Source of the DNA: Cannabis sativa
Taxonomy: Eukaryota > Streptophyta > Magnoliopsida > Rosales > Cannabaceae
Direction of reading: 5' to 3'
DNA length: 64,000 nt
Assembly: GCF_029168945.1 (NCBI RefSeq)
Contig: NC_083601.1
Span: 32,725,660 to 32,789,659 of the forward strand
The position numbers were made by a program, and so were the translations under genes. This document shows positions 47,158 through 60,100 of this stretch, in pieces (the stretch's first letter is position 1; every line of letters begins with the position of its first letter). A model generated the notes under the pieces. The model was not told the origin of the DNA, ran no database searches, and saw only the letters and a list, made by a program, of their open reading frames with translations.

Positions 47158-47165
47158 AATACACC

Positions 47166-47629
47166 ACCATAAAATATTTTAGTAATCTTTTAAAAATTTA
47201 TCAAAATAAAATAAGTAACATCACTAATATAATAAACACTATAATTGTCATTTAACAAATCTCATTAGTAAATAATAATCATAATAATAAAGAAAGAAAG
47301 AAAAAGGGTGAAAAGAAAAGAAGTAAGAGTAAGTTTTTCCGTGAATGTGAGGTGAGAAAGGGTAGAATTAGGAGATTATATTATTAGTCTACATTCATTC
47401 ACTTGTATTCTCCTCCAATCAAAATATGCCATTAATTTATTCACACAATCCACACACTGCTCAGTCCGTGTCTCATGATGTGTTTAGATGTGACGTAGTT
47501 CAAAAAATAAATAATAAAAATAACTGTAACTGTAAACTTTTTCTCCCATTTTCTGGTCTATATATCTGCCCTAAATTAAAAAAATAAATATTTTCCTTCA
47601 AAAAAAAAATAATAAATAAATATTTACTA
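47166..47629. other. AT-rich intergenic spacer
   Basis: No gene is recognised. The spacer lies between the hAT element and the GGGTAAATA-family pair. Confidence 0.4.
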
Positions 47630-47932
47630 AGTAAATATTATTTTACATTTTGTATTTTATAAAACTTACCAATTTCATTTATATATTTTTTTATTAAATA
47701 CTAAATTGAATCATATATTTTTTAAAATAATAAAAAATAGTATTTTAGATGTGTACATTTTATGTATTTTTTTGTTTGCTAAAAATTATCTTCAATTTAA
47801 TTATATTAAAAAACTCAATACTATTTTGTGCCAATTTAAAAAAAATATAAAATCTAATTTTTTATTTAACAAAACAGAAAGTTCATTCGATAACTTTTAT
47901 AAAATACAAGATCTCTAAAATAGTATTATATA
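47630..47932. mobile_element. GGGTAAATA-family MITE, degenerate copy 2
   Basis: This matches the family at 43961 in order: ATTTTGTATTTTATAAAAC, then a variable centre, then TTTAACAAAACAGAAAGTTCA and TTTATAAAATACAAGATC. It is much decayed and lies directly beside copy 3. Confidence 0.6.
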
Positions 47933-47934
47933 CT

Positions 47935-48301
47935 GGGTAAATACCATTTTAGATAATGTGTTTTGTAAAAATTATCAATTTGACTTTCTTTTTTGTTAAA
48001 TGATAAAATGGACCTTATATTTTTCAAAATAAGAAAAATGGGACTCTGTGTTCAATTTTCGACAATTTTATTTTTTAATGTAACCAACTTTAAGATAATT
48101 TCTAGCACGAACAGATACAGAAAATATAACAAATTTTGTCATAGCATCTCTATAACAAATTATTTTTATTTCGACAAAAAATCAGTTCATGATCAAATTT
48201 GTACAATTTTAAAAAATATTTCGTCTATTTTATCATTTAACAAAATAAAAAGTCTAATTAGTAACTTTTACAAAATACATAGTATAAAATAGTATTTACC
48301 C
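47935..48301. mobile_element. GGGTAAATA-family MITE, copy 3
   Basis: It starts GGGTAAATACCATTTTAGAT and ends AGTATTTACCC, with the same internal order as 43961-44336, including the central block around TAGCACGAACAGATACAGAAAA. It is 367 bp. Confidence 0.75.
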
Positions 48302-51300
48302 TTATATATTATATTATTAATTATAAGAATAAATTAAATAAAAGTTTGTTGGGTTGAATGAATTAATATGGAGAGTGTCTACTACCACAATATATACCAA
48401 ATCTCTTGAGATGGATATGGTGCTTGGCGCACCGGCGGTGGTCTATCATTTATGGTCCTGCCGTAACGAAGTTGTATGGAATAATTAAAGAATAACAAAA
48501 AAGAAAATTATTCATAGTTTCTAAAAAAAATTAAAGATTATACCTGTTGCGCCCTACAATGAAGTAATGAACATAAGTGAAAGTTAATTTTAATTAGTAC
48601 GTTCTATCTGGTATGAACAACATTATAATTATTATTTTTAATTTACATTAAAAAAAAATAGTAATATTTTAAGTGCCTGCGTAGTCCCCTATGTAATATA
48701 ATACTATATAATAGAGTCTTGCATACAAAAATTAATTATTTATAAGCAAAACATTGATAAATCATCTCTAATTATATATTGACGAAAAAAATATTAAACA
48801 TTATCTTATATATATGTGTAAGAATTAAAACAAATCAATTTTAATAGCAGTTTTCATTATATGGCACGATAACAACTATATATACATACCAAGTTTTAGA
48901 TAATGATATTTTATTACAACATATGTATATAACCTTAGTAACCACACAAAAGTAGTCGAACAATTTATAATTAATTAATATCAGGTTTGCATATGCTAAT
49001 TTATAATTGATTACATCCTCCCAAGAAACCTCTCTGCCCTTTTTTTGTTTATTGTGCTCCTTTGCACGTTCTGATGATATCATGATCATCCCCTCACTTA
49101 ATATATCACCTCTTTATATATATTTACTCATTTCATAATTATATTAAATTACCTTCACTTAATTTAATTTACCATAACAATTAACAATGGTCATATACGT
49201 ACGTACCTAACATAAATAATATAAACGGTATATGAACTAATTAATTAAGATCTGTTTATTATTTGGGACGGTGATTTTAATTTTTTTATTCATTTTTACG
49301 TTATTTTAAAATATATTTTTTTAAACTTAGTTTGCTACATGGATTGTAATGTGAATTGCGAACTATATTAGGTTACGATTTGAATTGCAACTAATCTTGC
49401 AATTTTAGTTGATTTGCAATGAGAGTATTTAAAACACCATATATTTATAATTTATAAATATTAATAAAAAAAAGAATACTTTAAAATGTATAAATAAAGA
49501 AACCTCTTATTATATTATAAATTATTATTGATTGATGACTTTGCATGAATTTAAAATTTGGAGAAATTTGAATTTGTAATATGTATATATTTAGTGTATA
49601 TTAAATTTTTAAAAACTAACAAAATATAGGCACACTTTATATTAAAATACTCATTATACTATTTTTTTTGTTTTTTTTTCTCTTCTAATTTCACCATTCA
49701 TACTCTTCATTCTCATTATCGATGGTCGTCTGATACTACGTTTCTTTTTTTATATATATATATAAATTTTTTATGTTTTTGTGCATAAAAAAAATAGCAT
49801 TAGGCCACTATCGGACCATATTCTACATTTATAGATGTTAAACTCCATTCATTAAGCTTGTCAGGAAGGCATCAATCCACCATCATCAGGCCTAACAAAA
49901 AAATTAATTTTTTGCCCAAAACTCAAATTTGACATTTTTCGACCCTAAATCTAACATCAACTCACATATAACAGACATTAATCATACAATTTATTCCTAA
50001 ACCTATAAATAAAATCATATATTTCAACCCTAAATCACACAAAATACAATAAAATAAAATGGAAAACTTACATTCATGGGGCAGTGGTCGTGGTTCAAAG
50101 ATTTTGGGTCCTGGGTTGGTAGTTGTCTGTGGGTTGATGGTTTTCGATTGGAGGCGCGGTGGTTGGCAGTTGTGGCCGTTGCTAGGGTATTCGTGTGAGT
50201 GAGAAGAAGAGAGTGAGAGAGACATAAAGAACAGAGGAAGCGAGAGAGGAGGGGTAAGTTATGAGAGGAGTATTTTTAGATTTAATGAAAAAGTTGCCTT
50301 CAATTTGCACCCTATAAAATAAAGATGAGTACACCTCATTATTAAAAAAAAAAAACCTAAATAATTTTAAAAAATTACTTTTAATATTTTTCTAAATAAT
50401 TTTTCTCACATTATTTTATGTTAATTTTATTTATTTTATTTTAATATTTTTTTCGAAATTAATCATACATATATTTTTTTCTAAGAAAATTTTATATAAA
50501 TTCTTATTTTATTTTTTTATCCTAATATTTAAATTATTTTTATTTGATAGATATTTATTTTTTAAGAATATGAATTGAATGAAAAAAACTTTAAAAACTT
50601 AGTATAATTAAAAATATAAATCTTATATCAAACAAAAATTATTAAAATGAAGTATTTTTTAAAAAAAAAAAATTGGGTGTGAATAAAATTTTCCCTCACT
50701 AATTTTATTTTTATATACTTAGATTTAGTGTATCAATTTTACCAAAATACATAAATATTAATTCAAATTTCTTATTTAAAACTTCTGAAAAAAAAAAACT
50801 TAATAAAAAATGTATTATTATGAAAGCGTCAAACTATTATATATTGACATGTGACAATATATATTATATCAAATTTGGAATTACAACTCCGTTCAATTTA
50901 ACCATAACCACTATGCAGAATGTTATATTTTGATTACAGTCAATTGTGCCAAATGACAATTTTACGAAATCCATAAAATTAATGTGTTCATAAAAATGGG
51001 ACAGAAAAATTACTTTTATTTTTTAGTGGTACTAGTTTTATATCAACTAATATATAGCAAAGTAAAATGTATAATCTCAATAATTGATTTTGTACCAATA
51101 AAAATTTATACTGAAAATAAAAAATGGAGCATAGAGAATATATACATAACAACAATACATGCTAGGAAAGATGGACCTACATTATGGGTTGGGTGGGAAA
51201 ATGCTCTCTATCTTCTTATTGTAAGTGATTTATACAGAAAAAGTAATAATAATGGCTAAAATCTCTATTTTGTTATTAGCTTTTATTTTACTTTATGAGC

Positions 51301-51759
51301 ACTATTTTTTCTAAACAAACTTACATGCATGCATGATAATTGATAAGGTAAAAGTAAACTTTCCTCACAGTATATATTTTTATAAAAAAAAAGAAAAAAA
51401 ATCTATTCATATGTTAGAAGATATTATAACTTTTTTTTTTCTTTTTCAAATCTACATATTGTCCTTTACAATTTAATTTTCACCCTTTTTTTTTGGTGGG
51501 TAAGGCTGACAAGAGCAGTTAAGTAAGTCTTATGTAAGGAAAGACATTTGATAAATTTCATGGTTGAAATGTTTAAAAGTACAATACACAAGATCATCCC
51601 TCCCGACACTACTACTACAGTTATACTAACTAAAAAGTCTTAAATTTCCATATCCAGAAAGCCAACCCTACACCTGACACCCTTAACCCCAGTTATAATT
51701 AACTTAACCATGGTTCAATTCCACTATTAACTCCACAACAAACCAAAAAAAATACTTCT
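48302..51759. other. AT-rich intergenic region before the EIN3-like gene
   Basis: No gene is supported. A GC-richer stretch at about 49840-50280 contains a 264-base open frame on the minus strand, but its product is low-complexity and unlike known proteins; it may be part of an unknown element. The final 300 bases (from about 51450) are the likely promoter of the EIN3-like gene, without a decisive TATA box. Confidence 0.45.
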
Positions 51760-53199
51760 GTAGCTTGCCACTCTTGTCTCTCTGAATTTCTCTCTCTAAA
51801 ACTTGAGATTCTCTTCTCTCTCCTCTTCTTTTTATTTTATGGTTCTTCAAGAAAAACATTGGTGAAAAAAAAAAAGAGATCTTTCAGAGCTCGCACGAGG
51901 GTCTTCTTTCATGGTTTCTGCCAAAAAATAATCCCAAACATCATTATCATCAGGTACTGTAATTTTTTTTCTTTCAATGAAATCTTTTCTAGTATTTTCA
52001 TTTTGAGAATCTGTGTTTCATTTTTCGTTTGTTTAGTTGATTTGGTTTTTCGCTTACAATGAACTTTGTTTTTCAGTTCCTGAACTGGTTTAACGGAAAT
52101 GGGTCGTGTTTTTGGCTAATTTTTTTTTTTTTATGTTTGTTTTTTCAATATATACAAAATCTTGTCGTTTCCTTGATCTTTTTGGCTGTGAATTAATGTA
52201 CGACATGTGTTTATAAGCTATTTTGCTATTGATGATTTCGATTTTTTTTTCCCCTGATCTGTAACATGGTTCAACATGGTTTGGGTACTCTTACCGAAAT
52301 TACTGCTGGATTATAAAAAATTATTTTTGGGTGGTCAAAGATGATGGCAAATATATTTACATATATATATAATGATCGTAAAGTCTTCTTTAAAAAAAAT
52401 GATGATTAAAGTCAATTTTTTTGCTTAGTTTGCTGGTATTACAGATTTGTGTATGCCCAAAGACTTAGACTTTTAGGTTTGTGTAAACCCAAAGGTTTAT
52501 ACTTTAGGCTGTAATCAATATCATTACTTAGTTTTTCTTATTATTATTTGGGAGTGCTGGATCTGGGACTAGTAATACTTCGTTTTGTTTCCATGGCTTT
52601 GTAAAGGTATTTGGAGAAATTTTTCTTCATTATAATTATCTAGTTAATGGCTGTCTGAACTTATTTTTTTACTTTTTTCTTTATTATTTATCGTAATTAA
52701 TTGTATAAATCTTTGTTCATCTTATCTCTGCTTTTTTTTTTTTTAATGTATATTATTATTTTGAAAATCTTATTGCCAACTTTAAGACTCTTTAGTGGGC
52801 TTACTAGCTTTGATTTTCTAATGGATTGAAAGTGGAACCGTTAAGTTAAATGCCTGGAGTTATTATTGATTTACTAATAGTATTTTATGATGGAATAGTT
52901 CAATTATTTTCCCCTATTTATTGTTTTTATTTTCTTGTTAGTTTGTTTTACATTCAATTGAAGTCTTTATTACCAATCCAACGTATCTGATGCATTATTT
53001 GTGGACCTAACTCATTGAAGTCATGACTGAAGTTGTTGTTACTCAATTTATTAAATTGCAGGAGAAGAGATCATATAGAAAATTTTAAGTTGTATTTTTG
53101 GACAAAGTTTAGAAAGTGATTTGAGTGGAAAAAGTATATAGAGCAGGGTTTTGCTGAGCTGATCTGTATTGGTGGATTAAAAGATTCACTGAGTGTTCG
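51760..53199 (+). promoter_or_regulatory. 5' leader of the EIN3-like gene with one intron and two uORFs
   Basis: The leader is C/T-rich around 51770-51835. An intron from 51954 (CAG|GTACTG) to 53061 (TTGCAG|GAG) is inferred; a leader intron is usual in EIN3 genes. Two short upstream ORFs lie before it: 51839-51865 (MVLQEKHW) and 51911-51931 (MVSAKK). No ATG occurs between 53062 and 53200. Confidence 0.65.
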
Positions 53200-55062
53200 A
53201 TGGGAATTTTCGAAGAAATGGGTTTCTCTGGTAATTTTGAATTTGTTTCAGCTCCTCCACGGGAAGCAGATGAGGCTTTAGAACATGAAACAGAACCAGT
53301 GGGAGAGGAGGATTATAGTGATGAAGAGATGGATGTTGACGAGCTTGAGAGAAGGATGTGGAGAGATCGAATGCTTTTGAGGCGGCTCAAGGAGCAAAAT
53401 AAGGGAAAGCAAGGAGTTGACAATGCAAAGCAGCGTCAGTCCCAAGAGCAAGCAAGGAGGAAGAAAATGTCAAGAGCACAAGATGGAATTTTGAAGTACA
53501 TGTTGAAAATGATGGAAGTTTGTAAAGCTCAAGGTTTTGTGTATGGAATCATTCCTGAGAAGGGAAAACCAGTTAGTGGTGCTTCAGATAATCTCCGTGC
53601 TTGGTGGAAGGAAAAAGTAAGGTTTGATCGCAATGGCCCAGCTGCAATTTCTAAGTACCAGGCAGATCACTCAATCCCCGGTCAGAACGAGGAATGCATT
53701 GCTGTTGCATCCACTCCTCACACCTTGCAGGAGCTCCAAGACACTACTCTTGGCTCACTTCTGTCAGCATTGATGCAGCACTGTGATCCCCCACAGAGGC
53801 GTTTCCCACTGGAAAAAGGCATCGCCCCTCCTTGGTGGCCCGATGGTAATGAAGATTGGTGGCCTCAGTTGGGTCTACCTAAAGACCAGGGGTCTCCTCC
53901 ATACAAGAAACCTCATGATTTGAAGAAGGCTTGGAAGGTTGGGGTCCTCACAGCTGTGATCAAGCATATGTCTCCTGACATTGCAAAGATTCGGAAGCTT
54001 GTTCGTCAGTCTAAATGCTTGCAGGATAAAATGACTGCTAAGGAGAGTGCTACTTGGCTGGCCATTATAAACCAGGAAGAATGTGTAGCCCGCAAAATGT
54101 ATCCTGATAGATGCCCACCTATGTCAGGTAGTGGCAATGGATCTTTTGTGATTAGTGACACCAGTGATTATGATGTTGAAGGGGTGAATTTCGAACCTAA
54201 TGTTGAAGTAGAGGAATGCAAGCCCCGTGATGTCAGTTTCTTCAATATGGGTGCTGTTGCAGGGAGAGATGCACATCTGATGCAACCACCAGTGATTCCT
54301 AAAATTAAGGGAGAACTGGTAGAAATGAGCTCGGATTTTGTTCAAAAGAGGAAGCCTCTGGCTGAAGAGTCACAGTCCCAGATGAGGGTGGATCATAAAA
54401 TTTACACATGCGAAAACCTGCAATGTCCATATCATAATTACCGACTTGGATTCCTTGATAGGACATCAAGAAACAATCACCAAATGAACTGCCCCTACCG
54501 CTCTAATACTTCTTCACAAGCTTTCGGGATGTCAAGCTTTCAAATCAGCAATGACAAACCAGCAGCATTTTCCATGCCTCAGTCCCAACCTAAGCCTCAT
54601 CCTCCTCCTGCTGCACCAATGAACCAAGCAACTCAATTGAATGTTTCAGGGCTTGGTCTTCCTGAAGATGGACAGAAGATGATTTCTGAGCTCATGTCAT
54701 TCTATGACACAAATATTTCACCCCCACAGACCAAAAACTTGAACTCCGGAAATTTTAGTGCTACTGATAGCCATATCCCTTCACAGCAAAATTACCAGTT
54801 TCAAATGGAGGATAACTTTTATAATCAGGGTGTTATGGGAAGCAACACATCTGAGCAAGCCAATGTATCATCTTCTCCCCATGTTGGTTTTCCAATGTCA
54901 GAAGCTCAGTTCGATAATCAGTGCAAGGCATTTGATTCTTCATTTGACAACAATCCAACTGACAACATTGTGGACTTGAGATTCAGCTCTCCTTTTCACT
55001 TACCACCGGTGGAGTATACGGTGGATCCACTGCCAAAGCAAGACTCGCTCTGGTTCCTCTGA
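53200..55062 (+). CDS. EIN3: EIN3/EIL transcription factor of ethylene signalling
   Basis: This 620-residue nuclear protein activates ethylene-response genes; in ethylene's absence the family is degraded through EBF1/2 F-box proteins. It has no coding intron, which is normal for EIN3/EIL. The N-terminus is acidic ([19 protein letters not shown]), followed by the first basic region ([16 protein letters not shown]). The plant-specific DNA-binding domain (about 80-300) has [59 protein letters not shown] and [20 protein letters not shown]. It ends with [19 protein letters not shown] and [21 protein letters not shown] Gln/Pro/Asn-rich region occupies the C-terminal third. Whether it is EIN3 or EIL1 cannot be decided from one sequence. 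Transcripts are probably under post-translational rather than transcriptional control, as known for the family. Confidence 0.95.
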   Translation: MGIFEEMGFSGNFEFVSAPPREADEALEHETEPVGEEDYSDEEMDVDELERRMWRDRMLLRRLKEQNKGKQGVDNAKQRQSQEQARRKKMSRAQDGILKYMLKMMEVCKAQGFVYGIIPEKGKPVSGASDNLRAWWKEKVRFDRNGPAAISKYQADHSIPGQNEECIAVASTPHTLQELQDTTLGSLLSALMQHCDPPQRRFPLEKGIAPPWWPDGNEDWWPQLGLPKDQGSPPYKKPHDLKKAWKVGVLTAVIKHMSPDIAKIRKLVRQSKCLQDKMTAKESATWLAIINQEECVARKMYPDRCPPMSGSGNGSFVISDTSDYDVEGVNFEPNVEVEECKPRDVSFFNMGAVAGRDAHLMQPPVIPKIKGELVEMSSDFVQKRKPLAEESQSQMRVDHKIYTCENLQCPYHNYRLGFLDRTSRNNHQMNCPYRSNTSSQAFGMSSFQISNDKPAAFSMPQSQPKPHPPPAAPMNQATQLNVSGLGLPEDGQKMISELMSFYDTNISPPQTKNLNSGNFSATDSHIPSQQNYQFQMEDNFYNQGVMGSNTSEQANVSSSPHVGFPMSEAQFDNQCKAFDSSFDNNPTDNIVDLRFSSPFHLPPVEYTVDPLPKQDSLWFL

Positions 55063-57175
55063 ATGCAGAACTTGATCTTAGCCTTTCTTGACATGCCTTC
55101 ATAGGCAAGTGGTGTAAATTGCATAGGGGAAGCTCATCGGGAAGTTCGTATTTTCTTAGCCATCGTCGTGTTTGGAACTTTCTCGGTTTCTTAGTTTAGT
55201 TCTTTGTTCAACCTCTTAGATAAATACTAAGTCCTGAACTGGGTTGCTTTACTGCAACTTCATCTTCTCCAAGAGTGATAGATTATGTAGTCTCTTTTCC
55301 AGAAGTACTCAAGTGGGGGCTAATAAGGGACTGGAAAAGAAAGAACCAGTCCAACATTGGCCACTGTTGATTAAATGTAAGATTTAACTTTGGCCTGTTT
55401 TAAAGTATTTACAGATACGTGTCTCTTATTCATGCAATGGTTCTAGATTTTTATCTATGCTGAAAAACTACCTAGTTCTTGTAAATATTATAAATCTTCA
55501 TTCTGGTCTTAAAATCTTGACTAATTTTGCATTTGTTGTGTTTGGTTTTTATTGAGGAGTCCCAATTAAATTGATTCTTTTTCATTCACAATTACCTATG
55601 AAAATTGGAATCCTAAGCTAAGCTGATGAATCAAAATGACCCTTCTTGACAAAGATGTTTTGTAGGTTTTCGAATCATAATTGAGCCACTTGTGTGATAC
55701 TGAAGGTCCAACTAGAGTAGAGATAAGGAAATGGAAATGGGGTTTGGTCTCTGTCGTATCTGATGGGTAAAAAGATTGGTCGACCTTTGAAGTTTGACCA
55801 GAGATTAAGACTTGTGTCTAGTATATATAGAAAATAGAATAACACGTGGTCCCCGTGTTTGGCACGAGAGAAATTTGGCCAAAAGAAAGTGTGTTTGGAA
55901 GAAAAGAAAGCTCCAAGAATCAAGAGGTTGGTCAAAGTTAGGCAGCTGTGAAAGTGGCCTTGATTTTTCACCCAGTATAAGATAGAATCTAATAAGCATC
56001 AATACAAAGCAAAAGAGATCAAGATAAAAGGGCCCCCTAAAAAAAATCCAAATAATTTTAATGTTTTTTTTTTCTCCTAAAATGTGTTGTTGGAAGATCC
56101 AAAAGAAATCTTTTAAAATGGCATTGGAATAAGTATAAACCGTACAATTTTTTTTATTTATTTGAGATGGGATTTTGAGGACTATAAAAATAGTTGATTC
56201 ACTTTTGAAATAGAAATATAATGTATGCGTATTGCTGTGTAATATAATCAATTTATATTTGTCGTGAAAAAGTTTGATACAGTTAGAGGATAAGATGCTG
56301 AAAGAACAATAGGGTGATCAACAAACTATTAGGCTAAGCACCTAATTCTTTTATCCAGAGAACTTGTCAAGACCACATAATTAGACTCCTGGCAAGAATA
56401 TTACTTGATTCAGTCCCAGTCCTTTTTAATAAATGGAGAGATTATAGTTCCCATTATGGACATACTTAAGTCTTAAGACTAGAGAGAGAGTTTTTTGTAA
56501 TTTGATCTCAGAACCAATTGAATGTGATTTTGGAACCCTTTGTTAGTTTTTACATTTAAAAGGCCACCTACTGGGAATTTGTTTACATAAAGTTACAAGC
56601 TTTTTGACAAAAGTTTTTTACCTCTTTATTCGATTTGATAAAGTAAATGGGAATAGCAGTGGCTTTATGAGGTGGGCAGCCATATAAATTTGAATATCAA
56701 TAAACAGATGATTCAACATGTTCATATCTATTTTACAACATAGTACAAAACTTCTAAGCAATTTGAGTAAGAGAAAAAATGAGATCGATAGCACAAAACT
56801 TTTGACTACAAAAGAAATGAATAAATCTCTTAAGCTTTTTTCAGGAATGAACTAGCCTTAGACTGATTGACTGAAGAAAAAAAGAAAACCCCTCATTGCT
56901 CTATTTTACAAGGGTGAAATCATTGTGATTTCAATAAGCATTGCTAGAACTTTGGATCAACAATGAACAATCTATCCATGCTTCCATATCTGAACTCTAA
57001 ACGAATCCTTACTTATCCACATCTTCAAATGTCTGTTTCACCTGTCTTATGTCCAAAACTAAGGTGATTTCATTATCTGAGAAACTTCCGAGCATATCGC
57101 AACCAACGGCAAACAGACAAGTTGCAAAAATGACTTTTTAGCTTTCAAATGGCCTAGGGATTTCTGTTAAATATA
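55063..57175. other. Convergent region between EIN3-like and CPN60 alpha 2 genes
   Basis: The first few hundred bases are the 3' UTR of the EIN3-like gene. The last few hundred are the 3' UTR of the chaperonin gene. The middle holds no recognisable gene, and open frames on the minus strand around 55675-56251 have no family features. Confidence 0.5.
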
Positions 57176-60100
57176 TCAGGGGGATATCCCTGGAAGAAGA
57201 GGGACAGGTGGCTCTTTCATCTTCGTTTTCTCTACCATTATAGCTTGAGTTGTTAAAACTAAACCAGCAATAGAAACTGCATTTTCAAGGGCGCACCTTG
57301 AAACTCGACAAGGATCTAGGATGCCAGCATCTGGAAGATCTTCATATCTATTAGACATTGCATTAAACCCAATTCTCCAATCACTAGTACGAATCTTCTC
57401 CACGACAACTTCTCCATCAACTCCTGCATTACCCGCAATTGATTTTGCAGGTGCTAGAAGAGCCTGTCATCCCATCAATGAAAATTTTAAATCACATTTC
57501 TGACGATGCAAGATTTCAAAAACAGCATAAACAAAAAACTCCCTAAACATTGCATAACGCTTCCGAACAGCATTTGATGACACAAAAACAGTACCCTACA
57601 AATATTCTTGCAAATGTTATTTTTCAAACGCATGTCACCAAGATTTTTATACTAGTCCAAATATGCATCACATATGCTGAATGACAGTTTCTACTCTACT
57701 CTTTGAATAATCTTTTGAGCTGCACACAATAAAGAGTATTCCTGTAAATAAAACGATTACTCAATAATTGAACAGAAAATACCTTTTCAATGATCTCGGC
57801 ACCAATTTGCTCGTCAAAATTATCAAATGTAATTTTAATGGAAGGAATCAGTTCTGAAAGATGTACATATGTGGCGCCACCACCAGGCACTACTCCTTCA
57901 TCCATAGCAGCAAATGTGGCATTTTTTGCATCTTCAATTCTGAGTTTTCGATCTTCAAGTTCTATTTCAGTGTGTGCTCCTACCTAAACCAAATACACAT
58001 TGCATGCTGGAGTAAACACACATATCCATATTTGATACAAAACATATTCATAGATTAATATTAAAATGTTAAACATTAAAACAAACTGAATCCTTAATGA
58101 TAAACCTATAAACCCATTGCTGAAAATAGTACCATTTTTGTTCAAACAACATTTTCTCATTAGGTATTTATTTTTCTTTCTAAACTTGTATTTCTTTGAT
58201 TTAAGTAGCACATTGCTTAAAACTTTGATGAAAAGTATCAACAAAAGTATTATCACAAACGATAGACCCCTGGTACCAACAGTAGCAATAGGCAGAATAT
58301 AGATGTGTTTTATTGAACAATAGCAGAATTTATTTTTTTTTAGAAAAAGAGGCAAAGGTCACATGTCCGTAAGTTACCTCCTTCCATATTTATTAAAAGT
58401 ACACACTAATGGCAGAGGAAACCGTAGCTCTATCCCTAGATTTTAATATGAGCTGAAAATAAAGATGTAAAACTGTGCTTGGAAATAGATCTTCATGTTA
58501 CCACATGACACTTTCAACAGACTTTAGTGTTTTAATCTGAGCCAACCAATATATTTAACCATATCCCATAACTAAAACATCCTGTGTAAAGCTTCAAAAC
58601 TATATAATTCTACCCCTTATACACTGTGAACCAACAACAACTTGAAACAAAGACTTCCACTTCCACTGATTGGGCCAGACTCAGAGTCAGATGCACAATT
58701 AAAATCCCTGAGTAAACCCCTACTATATTGATACAAATACAAATATACTTCTAGTCTCTTTTTTCTATTTTTTTCTTTTTTTTTGAAAAAGAGAAAGAGA
58801 TCACTTGTCTTAGACTACCCCCACCCCAGTTCATACTTCTTGTCTCTAAGTTGTGCATAATCACCTTCTAGGATTTCTAGGATTCAATATGTTTATCTTT
58901 TTGCAGGTTTAGTATGCCGATGATGGTTTCTCCCATTTGATACAATGCTCTTATTGGTAATTCTGTTGTTCTGTTTTTGGTTCCAAACTACTTTCTTGTT
59001 GATTTAGGATTACTCTTGGTTACTATTTAACTTGGCAATACTGGATTGGCCTTCAGAGACTTGTACTTTTGAGTCGTCATTTGTATTGACAAAACTCACA
59101 TTCTTCCTACTCTCTAACCCTTCCCCTCTAAATTCTAGTTCTGCATGAAACTTAAAAAGTATTTCAAAATCCCATAATTTTGTATACTTGATGAGATTTG
59201 CCATTTGCTGCATTAAAACGAATTAACTGAGATATGATTTCCAGTGGCCAACAAAATGATATGATTTTAAATTGTTCACTCATTCCTAAAACAAGGTTTA
59301 TCTGTTCAGAGAACTCCCTAAACAAGTTTAAAACAAAGCCCCACCAAACCTTGCTATTTGTTTGGAAGCTATGAAACATTCACCAGGTAGATGGCCTTGA
59401 GGAATTGGACTTAAAACATGATTGATCAAATCACAAGCCTGAATGCTCTAACTGGTTCATGAAATTGAAATTATTATATAAACGCATACCTTAATAACAG
59501 CTACCCCACCACAAAGTTTGGCAATTCTTTCAGAAAGCTTTCTTGACATGTATGCGTTATCTGTTTCAGCAAGATCCTTTTTTATCTGCAATATCCTTGC
59601 CTGAATTTCAGCTTTAGTAGAAGGATCAGAAACTATGGTTGTTGAATTACTAGTAATGGTCACTTTCCGTGCAATACCAAGTTGATCTGAAGTTGCACAT
59701 TCAAGGGTCAATCCAAGATCTCCAGAGAGAAAATCAGCACCTGGTAATACAGCAAATTATGAAAAAGGATGGGATGTTTTCTATGCTCTATCATAAAAGA
59801 ATTCTATAAATAATTATGTTATATTACAATGCAATATCATTTACAGGCACATAAAAGTCATATGAGGAATTATTTCATTCCTAAGCATCATACTAATTTA
59901 CATCTTATTTGGCAGACTGTAATGTGGTATTTATTTGGTGCATAGTTCAAATTCAATGGTTTCCAGCCAGGTCAATCTGTAGTATACTGCAGAACATCTT
60001 TTTCATTACCATAGCCTTAATAGTAAGAAAATAGTACTTTCAAGAAGGTGCATTGAAAGACTTCCTCTCCTAGGGTTTCTCGTCTCTCACCTTACTCTCC

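Noticed and set aside
49962..50225. Minus-strand open frame of 87 codons in the EIN3 upstream region
   Set aside because: Low-complexity Ser/Pro/His-rich product without family features, no clear promoter; probably chance in a GC-richer stretch.
55675..56251. Minus-strand open frames downstream of the EIN3-like gene
   Set aside because: Phe/Ile/Leu-rich composition typical of AT-rich DNA, and no recognisable motif.
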